Shown here: piece by piece, positions 54,066-64,000 of the stretch | Numbering within the stretch: position 1 is the stretch's first letter | How the letters are laid out: each line of letters starts with the position of its first letter | Assembly: GCA_021234155.1 (NCBI GenBank) | Contig: JAJEKV010000022.1 | Span: forward strand, 7,349,961 to 7,413,960 | Reading direction: 5' to 3' | Source: Isoetes taiwanensis | Lineage: Eukaryota; Streptophyta; Lycopodiopsida; Isoetales; Isoetaceae | DNA length: 64,000 nt | Position numbers and translations under genes: made by a program | The notes under the pieces: generated by a model | Database searches by the model: none | What the model was told of the DNA's origin: nothing | What the model saw: only the letters and a program-made list of their open reading frames with translations

Positions 54066-56284
54066 TTATGGGTCAGCGTGGCCTGCCATTTCTTCGTCAC
54101 TTGATGCATAGCCATCATCACTCAACTCTCCTTCACTACTTTCTTCAGCAGGTGCACCTATGTCCTCTGCCTTTGCATACCGTTCACAATATTCTGCAAA
54201 GAACTGCTCTATCAGAACTTGTGGGGGCGAAAGCAAAGAAAGTGTTTCTTGATGCAATAAATCTAGACAATGCGAGACCCAGTTTTTGACCAGAGGTCTA
54301 CTATAAAGGAGAAAAACCAACGTAATGTCCAAATACCTCCATGGACTACATCAGCTATATTTAACTACACGTAAGTCCTACAGCATGGTTCTAAAATAAA
54401 AAATTAAAACCGCCTTCCGCATGTATTGGAAGACCTCTAAAGCCAACAGCATTAAACTTTATATCTTTAAGTAGAAGAAAGCTGAATTCAAGCTGTTGCT
54501 GAGACAACCTATCAGATAATTTCCTGGATGAAGGGATTTTAATTTTTAGGTTGGTTTTTCTAATTATGCTAACAGTCACCAAGTCTCATGTATACTCGCT
54601 GGCTGAAAATAATACTGAATAAAAACAGACATCAGCTCTGTGTCCCAGTTCTATAGTTGGCTCATGCAATTTCCATAGGTAGATGAAAGGACAGAAAAAT
54701 AATAAGCGGACATTATAACTGCTTGGTGACTTTCAACATGGTACGTAGAACTGTAAATGAAAGCATGGTTTACGCTATTCTTGGCTTGAAGTATACTAAC
54801 TGGCAACAAGGCATTATCCTCTTCTTACATATCATCATACAGTTTGCAACTGGTCAGGTAACCATGAGATGGATATACCATGTGATCAAATTTCCCACGA
54901 CATAAGCACCCGAAATAATGTGCTTATATTCAACTGTGAAATTTATAACTATATACGTATGTATTAGCCTTACCCTTGACTTTCTGCTCATAATTCTCTC
55001 GATCACGCATCATTAATGCAGCTGCCTCGCCATTTAAGGGATCTGTTGGATTTGGGTATAAAAGAAGCTGTGGTAGGAACACCTCAAATACATTTATAAG
55101 ATCTGTAAAAGAATATGAGTCCAAATAAGATTATGGAGGACATGTGAACCATAATACGCTAACGACATTACCAAACATTGGACTCCAGGTCTGATTGATA
55201 ACGTCCAAACACACAGATCCAGACCTGCATATAGACATAAAATTATGAAAACCAAAAGAAGCATCCCAATGCCAAACGTGGCTATCTAAGAAAGCACATA
55301 CATCTCATCAACATTAGGATGAAATATTCTGTTCACAAAACCGATTGATGGTGACTTGTAAGGATATGCATCTGGAAGCTCAACCCGAATTTTCCAAGTT
55401 CCATTTTGGTAAGGACCTAAATTCAAAACAGTAAAAAGTTTTCATTGCATCAGAAATGAACAAAAGAGCTCATAAACATGCAACGTATGAGACAACACAT
55501 GACAAGATGATATTACAGATTTTTGCGAGTCCCAAAGATGCCTTATGTGCAAAGCATGTAGCTGAGGAAACATCCTGTGTGACGTTTAACTATTCTTGGA
55601 AAATAAGATCTTCAGAATATCTACCAATAGATTATCTCAATTCCATATTTTGCTGCCCATACCTGATGTCTTCATGATGCAAGCTCAAGAAACTTAGACA
55701 ACTTTACAAGATGAAGACTCAAGTTATTCCACTAAAATCTTAAGGCATATGCAATGTGCGTCTCCCAGGATGGCTCAATGATAACAAGCAAGCCAATTTT
55801 GCTTGTACAAGTATCTCTACATTAGAAACAGATGCGAACCTTTACTTCATTCCTTAAAGCCACTAAAATTCTTTTTACTAAACAGGGCTTGCTGTTGCTA
55901 GCCCAGGTTGTCACAAACATGTATATCCAAGGTATATGAAAAGTACCATCGATGCCTAAAGCCTTGGCTGAGGATGACTCATGATAAATCCGGCTTCAAC
56001 AACACAAGATTGAATTCAAGATGCTCCAATTCGGCAAATGAAGGCATACAGCATACAGAAGAGGGCTTACTGTCTCTAGGGCCGTGAAATTCAACATAAA
56101 ATTCGTTCATGCCATCATTCACCATCTCCACCTTGTAATCACTCATCATCCTGCAACAAGCAAGGACAAAGAAGCAGAGGATTAAGAAACGCATGGGATA
56201 CACAACAAACAGAACAAACGATAACAGCTATAAGACTCACAGCTTCATCACATCCATCTCCCGTCGTTTGCTTGGAGAAGACAT
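54066..56284 (-). CDS. Ubiquitin-conjugating enzyme E2, plant UBC4/5/6 group
   Basis: Six exons on the minus strand: 56284-56241, 56150-56071, 55416-55302, 55224-55172, 55102-54974 and 54193-54066. All introns are GT-AG and all frames join; the total is 182 codons plus TAA. It starts [20 protein letters not shown]. Exons 3-4 give the HPN motif at residues 74-76 and the catalytic Cys85 in [17 protein letters not shown]. Exon 5 holds [20 protein letters not shown]. The last exon ends in an acidic tail ([20 protein letters not shown]). E2s accept ubiquitin from E1 as a thioester on this cysteine and pass it to substrates with E3s. The acidic C-terminal tail and length are typical of the plant UBC4/5/6 group. 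It is fully intact and likely functional. Confidence 0.95.
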
Positions 56285-57960
56285 CTTGCCAAAAGCTGAA
56301 ACGATAAACACGAAACAAGAGGAACCCAAATCAGGAAGAAATCAGGGAAAGTCGAAAAAAGGTACAATTTGTGACTTTGGGCCTGGAATGGCAGGACAAA
56401 TCCCAATCAGATGAAAAGGGGCCGCATTTGATGATATGGAAAGATATAAAAAGGAACCGGGTGGAAGAGTTGAAGGATCTGGCTATGGCAAGGGGGCAAG
56501 TGATCGCCGAAGCAGGGGAGAGGCCGATTGAGCGCCGGAGATGGTTGCTCCCCTATGTGGAACAAAAAAACTAAATAATGTTATTTTAGTTTTTGCAGAA
56601 AAATGGGTGGGTTAAAAAAGAAAAAAGGGCCTTTTACATGAAGCAAGCATCATTCTTGAGCACACAAAGAAAGACACAGAATTTTTCATCTCTCCATTGG
56701 ACTCACATTGTAATGGCATTTTTTGTGTATATTAAATCGGATACGTGTATGTTAAACATGCTTAATCCTATGTGTATTTGCGTAGGATAAGCCAATGTAA
56801 AACGTCAGTGCGTTGCGTGTACATCTCATAAACGAGCTGTCTTTTTAGTCTAATAGACTCAGGACATACTGATGTTATGCAATGTGTATAGCAAGGACTC
56901 ATAAAGCAATCTTGTTGTTTTGTTGCATCTCGTAGACCAGTTCGTCTCAATTGGATAAAAATGCTTCATGTATGTATATGGTGAATGAATTACGCATCTA
57001 GTAGCGTCTCAATTGAATAAAAATGCTTCATGTACGTATATGGTGAATGAATTATGCATCTAGTAGACCACTTGGTCGTAAAAAGATGTAAAAAAGTTTT
57101 ATTCTTAACAATGCTACTCCTATCACTATTGTATTGCATATCTGTCCTCTCCTTGACACTAGTTGACATCTGGCATCCTCGTCTAATCTTCGCTCTCCAA
57201 ATGTTAATTGTGTCATCTCTCTCATCTCACCAAGATTATTCTAGATCATTATATATCACATCCGTTTTCATTATTCATTATATACATTGAATCTAAAAAG
57301 CAACCTTAGAACTGCTCCATGTGTACAATCTAAAAAGTTTCCATATCAAAACACAGTCTGATCCCTTTAATTATTCAATACAATTTCTTATATTTTAGGG
57401 CACTTAAGGACAATCTATCCAATGCACGTTTCTGACATACATGCAATTTATTGTCTATGCTGTACAAATGTTTATACATCACAACATGCATTCATGACAT
57501 GGTAAAGACAATGCAAATAAATAAATGTGATAGTAATATCTTTGTCTGGCTTTGGGGCAATTTCCATATATTAAATGCCCTTGTACATGTAATGAGAATT
57601 ATATTACAAGACCTTTATCGCGGCGATAACATTTCTTTGGTTCCAAACCTCTTGCTTTAGACCCATTAATAATGTCCAATGTTTACATCTTGAAAGGTAG
57701 TTTTGAGTTTTTAAAGCCAATGGCTTTAAAAATTGAGTAATGTTTCGAAGTGTTGCTAATGTTGAAACATTGAATAGCAATGGTTATAAATGATTAATGT
57801 GCAGAAATGAAAAAAAAAAAACAATGGTTATGAAAGTATTTTTGGAATGACTTGGCAATTTATATCAGTGTGATCAAAAAAAGAAAATTTTTGATCAAAA
57901 ATAAAAATAAGTTAATTATTTGAAACGAGACACCAACTTGGGGTTTGTGAATCAAGTTTA
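56285..57960. other. Upstream of the E2 gene; repeats
   Basis: The first ~250 bp are probably the E2 leader and promoter. A 61-bp tandem duplication (GTCTCAATTGRATAAAAATG, then CTTCATGTAYGTATATGGTG) lies at about 56943-57066. 57617-57690 is the partner of the 2.8-kb dispersed repeat. No gene. Confidence 0.45.
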
Positions 57961-57962
57961 AG

Positions 57963-58108
57963 AATAGAATAGAATAGAATAGAATAGAATAGAATAGAAT
58001 AGAATAGAATAGAATAGAATAGAATAGTCAGTTTAGAGTAGAGTAAAGTAGAGTAGAGTAGAGTAGAATAGAATAGAATAGAATAGAATAGAATAGAATA
58101 GAATAGAG
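57963..58108. repeat. (GAATA)n pentanucleotide microsatellite
   Basis: Near-perfect GAATA/ATAGA units, broken by GAGTA variants at 58035-58070. Likely highly variable in length. Confidence 0.95.
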
Positions 58109-58559
58109 AAGTGAAGGAGAGTTTTATCTGAACGATCAAATTTGAAATTGTAGCGATCAAAGCACATGCAAGCAGGGTAGATGAACTTCATATTTGAGTT
58201 GATTCATGTTCTTTTCAAACCAGACATCGTATGGGTTCTTGTACCCAAGTAGTGGCCAGAAAAATGGAGGCCTGAAAGGGAGGTGCTGGATTGCGTTTCT
58301 GGTTTAATTAAGCTGGTATGAAAACCCTTCTTCGAGACGTGCTTTGCTACAAGGAATGATTTGATTGCAGAGCAGATTAGATAAGTTTGTTTTTTTGGAT
58401 GAGATCATATGTCAAACCGATGCCATATACATGTAGATGGGGTCGGATTAATGTGTTGCCAAATCCTGAAGCTTTGGAGATGACAAAGATAATGTTAGAT
58501 TTGGTTATGACATTGTGATTTGAGCCACCTTGAAGTTGTCTATTGGATAAAATTCTTTA

Positions 58560-61110
58560 GAACTAGTATTTGGGTAAGTCCGAGATGTTGATTTCAAGGT
58601 TCTATTGCTTTTGCTTCACCCAAAATCATTTACATAGCTTCAATCTTCTGATCTATTTTTGGAATAGGTATTTGTGTTCAAATTTTTGGAATATTAGTAG
58701 TTAAAATTATTGGCTTTATCTTTGTGCAACTGAAGATTATTATGTTCAAAAACTCGCTCTCTACTATGCCATCATTCACTCAACAGACTTCTTTATGGTA
58801 TATATCTCAGTTGATTTGCTTTGTTGATGCAGACTTCCTAAAGGCTCTTGGATCACCTGGCCATCTATTGGATACAAGAAGCTCAAATAAGTGTATTTCT
58901 CACATGCAACTCCTTCGACATGATGCATAGTTGTTTAAATAATTTATGTAGGCTGTAATACTTCTACCATGTGGCTTGGATTGGTCGTTTCTATCCATCT
59001 AGGTTTTGTTGTGCCAATTTCAACCAAATATCCCCCTGATCTTCAAAAATATAACAAGCAATTTCAAGCATTGTTTTTTGCACCATCAACCCGGGGATTC
59101 GGTATTGTTTAAGATATGGGGCATGTGTGTGCAATAAAAGGGTTTTTTTTTTCACCATTTTATATTTGTACACTTAACATTACGGGAATTTTTCGCCATT
59201 ATCTGGGGCAAGATATATACTTTAAGGCTTAAATTATCTTCTGAAAATTAGTATATTAGGGATGTTTTCGGCCACCCTTCAAATGCAAACGTCCATAGCC
59301 CCTTATTACTGAGTGCACCCCCCGGCCATCAACCTGCTATCTGGAGCCTTCATTTTCCTCTGCATATTTTATTTCCTTAGCATTTCCATTTTGTTGTCAT
59401 GTTTTATTTCTTCTTAGCATTTCCATTTTGTTGTCTAGATTTGAACACAATAGATGCAAATTTAAGAATTCTATGTGAATTGTTCTCCAAGCAGGATTTT
59501 GGTTTTAGAATTTGATTGCCATGTACGTGAACTTTCCAATGATCTCCATATTTGAAAGCTCTATATATTGGCACTGAAAAGTACTGGAATCCATTTAATC
59601 TTCTATTCTATTCTATTCTTCAACTGATTCTCACTTTATTATTATTTGAGTTTATAAATTATAACAACTAGATATATCAGGATCTGGCTTTATCTTTAAT
59701 ATGTCAGATTGGTATAAAGCCTTTTAGAGGTAGTGTTTAGGTAAGTTTGGGACTGGATTTTGATTTTAAGATTCTTTTGCTTTTGATTTGCTAGAATTAT
59801 TTCAGACGAAACAGATATTTTGATTCGACATTGTATATTCAATTTCTTTCTTAGATTATTGGCTTTTATCTCTAGGAATCAGTGTTGTCATGTACGTCCT
59901 GTACAAGTACGGTACTAGACGTACACAAGCGTACAGGACGCTTAGAAGACGTTCGGAGTTCAAAGTACGTTAAGTACGTTTTTTTTTGTTTTGTTTAGTA
60001 CGCGTACAGTACGTTGCGTACGTCTAGTACGTCTAGTACGTCTAGTACTTCTGCCAAATGTCCATTTGCCCATTTTTCATAGTTATGCTATCTGACCATG
60101 GGCCTCGCTACCAGTGACAGAATCTCTTTGCACTCCTATTAAATATATATGAAATTGCAATTATTTATACAAAAAAAAGCCAAAGCCAAAGCCAAAGCCT
60201 CTTATTTAACAAAGCCAAAGCCTCTTATTTTTTAACAATTGCAATGAAAAAGCCATGTGTTGAATCACGAAAAACTTTTTTTAAAGCAAAGCCTTAGTTC
60301 ACGTTGCTTTGCAATAAGGTACACAAGATATGTTGATCTTTTTTGCATGTTACTTTAGATAAAGATACTTTTGCATGCTCCAGGTCCCTAATTAACTTGC
60401 CAAATGATGTATTAGCTTGGTAAAAATGATGTATTTCACCCTAGCAATGGGCCTAAGGGGTGCAAGGAAAAGTAATGGCCATATTGTAAAAAGTTGCATT
60501 TAGACATGTTTAGTACCTTATTAGGACGTTAAGTACGTCCCGTACAAGTACTTATGATAAGTACGGTACTTAAAAATTTTCAAAGAACTTTTGCAGTTTT
60601 TTTTCATGTACAGCACGTCTAGTACTTTCCATGAGGTACTGGACGTCCATAAAGGATACGTACGCGTACGTAAACAACATTGCTAGGAATCAAGTGTTGA
60701 TTTCAAGATCCTTTTGCTTTTGATTTCCTAGTGTAGATTCGTTTCCGTTTTAGTTATTTCAAATTATTGGCTTTTATCTTTGGGCAAAAGAAACGATATT
60801 TCGGTTCGACAATGTAGGTTCATTTCTGTTTTAGATATTTCAAATGGCTTCTATTTTTGGGCAACTAATGGATCATTTTATTGCTAAATTCGCTCTTTGC
60901 TACAACATCACTTACTGAATGAACCTCTTATATTTCTCATGTGGTATATATCTATTGATGTCTTTGATTTTCTTTGTTGGTGCAGAAGTCCCAAGGTTCT
61001 TGAAACACTTTGCCATCTATTGTATAGTAGAACCTCAGATAATGGTATTTCCCACATGAAATCCAACTTCTTCAACATGTTAAATTATTGCTTGAATAGG
61101 ACACTGCACT
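58560..61110. repeat. Degenerate direct repeats, three copies, interrupted by a hAT-like element
   Basis: GTTGATTTCAAGRTTCT and TTTGCTTTTGATTT, followed by ATTGGCTTTTATCTTTG, recur at about 58588, 59757 and 60697. A longer downstream part (GGTATATATCT, GATGCAG, CCATCTATTG, TTTCYCACATG) is shared by 58797-58925 and 60942-61070. No coding frame is conserved. Confidence 0.5.
59880..60682. mobile_element. GTACG-rich hAT-like element, copy 2
   Basis: The 803-bp element begins CAGTGTTGTCATGTACG and ends TAAACAACATTG (inverted CAATGTTGTTTA). It is flanked by CTAGGAAT at 59872-59879 and 60683-60690, a perfect 8-bp duplication. Both ends are crowded with GTACG, including GTACGTCTA repeated at about 60018-60046. 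There is no transposase. It belongs to the same family as 46927-47272. Confidence 0.8.
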
Positions 61111-63040
61111 TCCCAACTCTATGCAAGTCCTTGAAAAGATGTCAATCATGAGGATGTCCAATAGAAGATCGGCATCTAATTGATGTTGTGGAATGGCAAA
61201 CTATTGCATTCAACTGTTGTATGTGACGTAAATAATCACAGAGCCAAGTTTGTAATCCTGCATGAAATGTCGTGCAAGTATTTAGCATATTCCCTAGCAT
61301 CTACTTGATATTGTGGAATGGAAAATTATTGTTCCAACTATATGTGATGCGAATGTATAGTTTAAAAATCACAAAGCCAAGTGTACCTGTCATCTACTTT
61401 ATGTTGTGGATAAATTATTGCTTCAACTACTTATGTGATGTAAATGTGTGGTTGAAAAATCACAGAGCCAAGTGTGTAATCATTATGGTATGCTATGCAA
61501 GTAATGCAGTTGCTCGGCATTTACTTGATATTGTGGATTGAATCGCCAATTACTGCATTTTTCTGGTCTTTTTGTAGTAGAAAAGGGCTTCTAGATTGGA
61601 AATGTATGAATCTTCTATATGACTACAGCTTCGTACTTGTGGGCTCTTAATAATGTCCTTCATATTTGGTGCAATTCTAATAATATAGATTATTTGCATT
61701 AAATAAATTGGTCTCTTCTTTACCAATGAAAACTATACAATATTCTAAACCAACATATTTTGCGATTGGCATCAATTCTTTGCTGTAGACATTGGCTAGT
61801 GTACCTGTCGAGTTCCACGGAGAAAACTGGAGTTCCGCATCACCCCTGCTCCTGCACATCACCAACCCAAAAACACAATAGAGAAAAATAAAAAACCTTG
61901 AAAAGCGAGGGGCTATTCAAGTGTGCCATGCCACAAAACCTCAAAAAATGAGGGGCTGGTCATGCATACCATGCGATAATTTTTTACAAACAACATCATA
62001 CAAATAACAAAATTAAGAGAGGGGGGACGGAAAACAAGGGAAACTGTTGAGAGATGAGAAAATGCCGGTGAGAAGCCAATGAAGAACTCTGCAAGAAATG
62101 GTGATCTCCCAGCTGAATGAGTGCCCCAAAAATGCATGTGATATATGCATGCGACGCATGCTCTGCATGCATGCTCGTTTTACTCAAGAATCTTGATCCG
62201 CTGCACGGATCGATCGAATCCTCGTACTGCAGCTTGCATGAAATAATAACATCCCAAAACCAGAGAACTTCCAACTAGATCTAAGGTGAAGGCCGAAAGA
62301 TTGTCCAAGAAACGGCTGAGATAAGAAGAGGTAAGAAATAGAATAAGCAGTGCCAAGAAATGTCAATCCATGCAATAAGAAGATCCTCCTCTGCATGAGA
62401 TCATAGAACAAAAACAAGGGAAACTGTTGAGAGATTAGAAAGCGTCGATGTGAAGTTGATGAAGAACTCTGCAAGAAATAATGATCTCTTAACTGAATGA
62501 ACGGCCCAAAAATGCATGCAATTCATGCACACATGCTCGTCTTGCTCGAGAATCTCGATCCCCGCAGATCGATTGGATTTTGCGATTGGCATAAATTCAG
62601 CATTGGACAGACATACAATATTTGTCTGGTCTTATCACACAATATTTTATTGAGCATGACAATAACATAGTCACTCTAAATTAAACCTGCATGTGTCATA
62701 ACCCAATTGACAACCTTCGTCGATAAACCTTCACTCCCACCTCCCAGAATCGACTTCCAATGCTAAACATGTTGTGTGCCATGCCTGCACTCACTGATGA
62801 GCCATAAGAAGTAGTGTCATTTGAATGGTTGTCGATGCCATCAAAGACAACTGAGGGGCCTTCATTTGCTATTATCCTATTGTCTAATAGTGCAAAAAAA
62901 TATGTCCAAACGTCAACAAAATATCAACTGTACTAGAACTACAACTCCATGGTTGGATATAACACTAATACATTGCTTGCACGTAGAATAGTGCTTCAAA
63001 GTTGGTTCAATGATTTCTTAGTATTTACAATAGATATATA
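61111..63040. other. No gene; direct duplication of ~170 bp
   Basis: ACAAGGGAAACTGTTGAGAG, then GAAGAACTCTGCAAGAAAT and CCCCAAAAATGCATG occur at 62034-62200 and again at 62413-62570, about 75% alike. A TTTTGCGATTGGCATMAATT word is at 61757 and 62578. Minus-strand open frames across these are not conserved between copies. Confidence 0.5.
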
Positions 63041-63370
63041 AAATTAACACCATTAAGTCCATTCCCTCAAACCTTATAGTATTCTGCAAACCTCAATATA
63101 CAGTATACAAAAGCTTGTACATACAATAAACGAGGATCACTATGTATGGTCCACATCGAGGAATAAAGGCCAAATATGCCCATCCAACAGCTCTCACTGT
63201 CCTACGTAATCCCCCCTTGTGAATATGCACCCAAACTAAAGGGGGTTTCAGGGGGATTTTAACTTATAATTGTGGTTTGTGTTAATTAATGTTAATGGTA
63301 GTTATTTTTTGGTGGTTGTATTATAAAAACTAATTTAGGCCCTTCGGGCCCTAAAAATGCAAACATAGGT
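63041..63370. mobile_element. Partial relative of the 51.3-kb foldback element
   Basis: It matches the spacer and inner right arm of the foldback: ATACAGTATA, AAACGAGGATC, CCATCCAACAGCTCTCA, GTGAATATGCACC and AAAGGGGGTTTC. The left arm is missing. Confidence 0.5.
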
Positions 63371-63558
63371 AAACAACAATGCATAATAGTAATAATGGAT
63401 TGTTTAGTACTTGTTTATTGTTGGTTGTAATATTAAAAAAAAAATTTACAAAATACTTGCTAGAATCTGATCTAGCAAATACTATACTTCAAGAACTAAA
63501 CCTAGTTAGAAATTGAGAATTTGTCTGTCCTGGTTTAAATCAGGCCCACACCCTTCAC

Positions 63559-63908
63559 CTGGCACAAATATATGGTAAGGTATTACACCTAGCATTCTCT
63601 AGTAAAAGCCAAATTAATGGTTCACATAGTAGAGGGTTGGGATTCCAAACCCCAAGACTATGCAGCCCCAAAGCACTGGCACAAATACATGGTACAACAT
63701 TACACCTAGCATTCTCTAGTAGAGGCCAAATTACTGGTTCACATAGTAGAGGGCTGAGATTCCAAACCCCAGGACTATGTGGCCCCAAAGCAATGGCACA
63801 GATACATGGTAAGGCATTACACCTAGAATTCTATAGTAAATGTCAAATTAATGATTCACATAGTAGAGGGCTGAGATTCCAAACCCCAAAACTATGTAGC
63901 CCCAAAAT
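63559..63908. repeat. 117-bp tandem repeat, three copies
   Basis: Unit starts are near 63559, 63676 and 63793. Each holds TACACCTAGMATTCTMTAGT, TTCACATAGTAGAGGGYT and GATTCCAAACCCC. Because 117 is divisible by 3, both strands stay open by chance; this is not taken as coding. Confidence 0.85.
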
Positions 63909-64000
63909 CCTGACCTGTAATTGGTTGATTTAGAATATAATATTTTAATATGGAAGGTAAATCAATCTTTATCCAAACCACTAGATTCTCAGTATAAGGG

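Noticed and set aside
61913-62592. Minus-strand hydrophobic ORFs (FLISQQFPLF-type) as membrane proteins
   Set aside because: They overlap in several frames across a direct DNA duplication and the frame is not conserved between the copies.
1-64000. CRISPR array, operon or prokaryotic system
   Set aside because: Genes have GT-AG introns and plant-specific domains, and no regularly spaced short repeats with unique spacers exist; the tandem repeats have no spacers.

Overview
This is nuclear DNA from a land plant. The gene set includes a plastid-type sigma factor fragment, a phytolongin, a plant-type UBC4/5/6 ubiquitin-conjugating enzyme, intronless PLS-class PPR proteins and an ARID gene of the plant ARID-HMG type. 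Genes are sparse, and the window is dominated by decayed LTR elements, MITEs and tandem repeats. The long intronless PPR with many 'MYGKCGSL..A' repeats fits a fern best. A lycophyte or gymnosperm cannot be excluded from sequence alone.

Layout. (1) 0-11.4 kb holds a run of unrelated broken gene fragments, several with intron-exon structure preserved: the N-terminal half of a mitochondrial NFU iron-sulfur scaffold, one exon of a BTB/POZ At2g30600-like protein, the ARID half of an ARID-HMG protein, an unknown coiled-coil gene, a PPR and an ankyrin-repeat gene. (2) 11.4-16.1 kb holds three small DNA transposons with recognisable inverted ends. (3) 17.1-17.9 kb is an intact single-exon phytolongin gene. 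(4) 18.7-26 kb is repeat country: a LINE tail, a tandem array, a tRNA-like SINE head and a decamer-phased tract that spells heat-shock elements. (5) 26.1-28.7 kb is a long intronless PPR gene on the minus strand. (6) About 30.9-47.3 kb is one heavily decayed Ty3/gypsy (Athila/Tat-like) element, with gag, protease, RT, RNase H and integrase, then an antisense ORF, then a very long extra sense ORF, then a candidate 3' LTR. Three later insertions sit inside it: a hAT-like MITE in RT, a 6.25-kb CACTA-like transposon in RNase H, and a GTACG-rich hAT-like element in the LTR. The CACTA-like element carries two exons of a sigma factor gene and a 668-bp tandem array. (7) 47.5-49.9 kb has two 668-bp direct repeats with a copia primer-binding site and gag fragment on the minus strand. 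(8) 51.3-52.2 kb is a foldback element with arms of about 325 bp. (9) 54.1-56.3 kb is an intact six-exon E2 gene on the minus strand. (10) 57-64 kb is microsatellite, duplicated segments, a second GTACG-rich hAT-like element and a 117-bp tandem repeat.

Only the phytolongin, the E2 and probably the large PPR look functional. They are ordinary housekeeping or organelle-related genes with no sign of acting together. The main novelty lies in the mobile DNA: the nested insertion order, the sigma-factor-carrying CACTA-like element and the large uncharacterised 3' ORF of the gypsy element. All domain calls come from reading the translated sequence; no database search was run.
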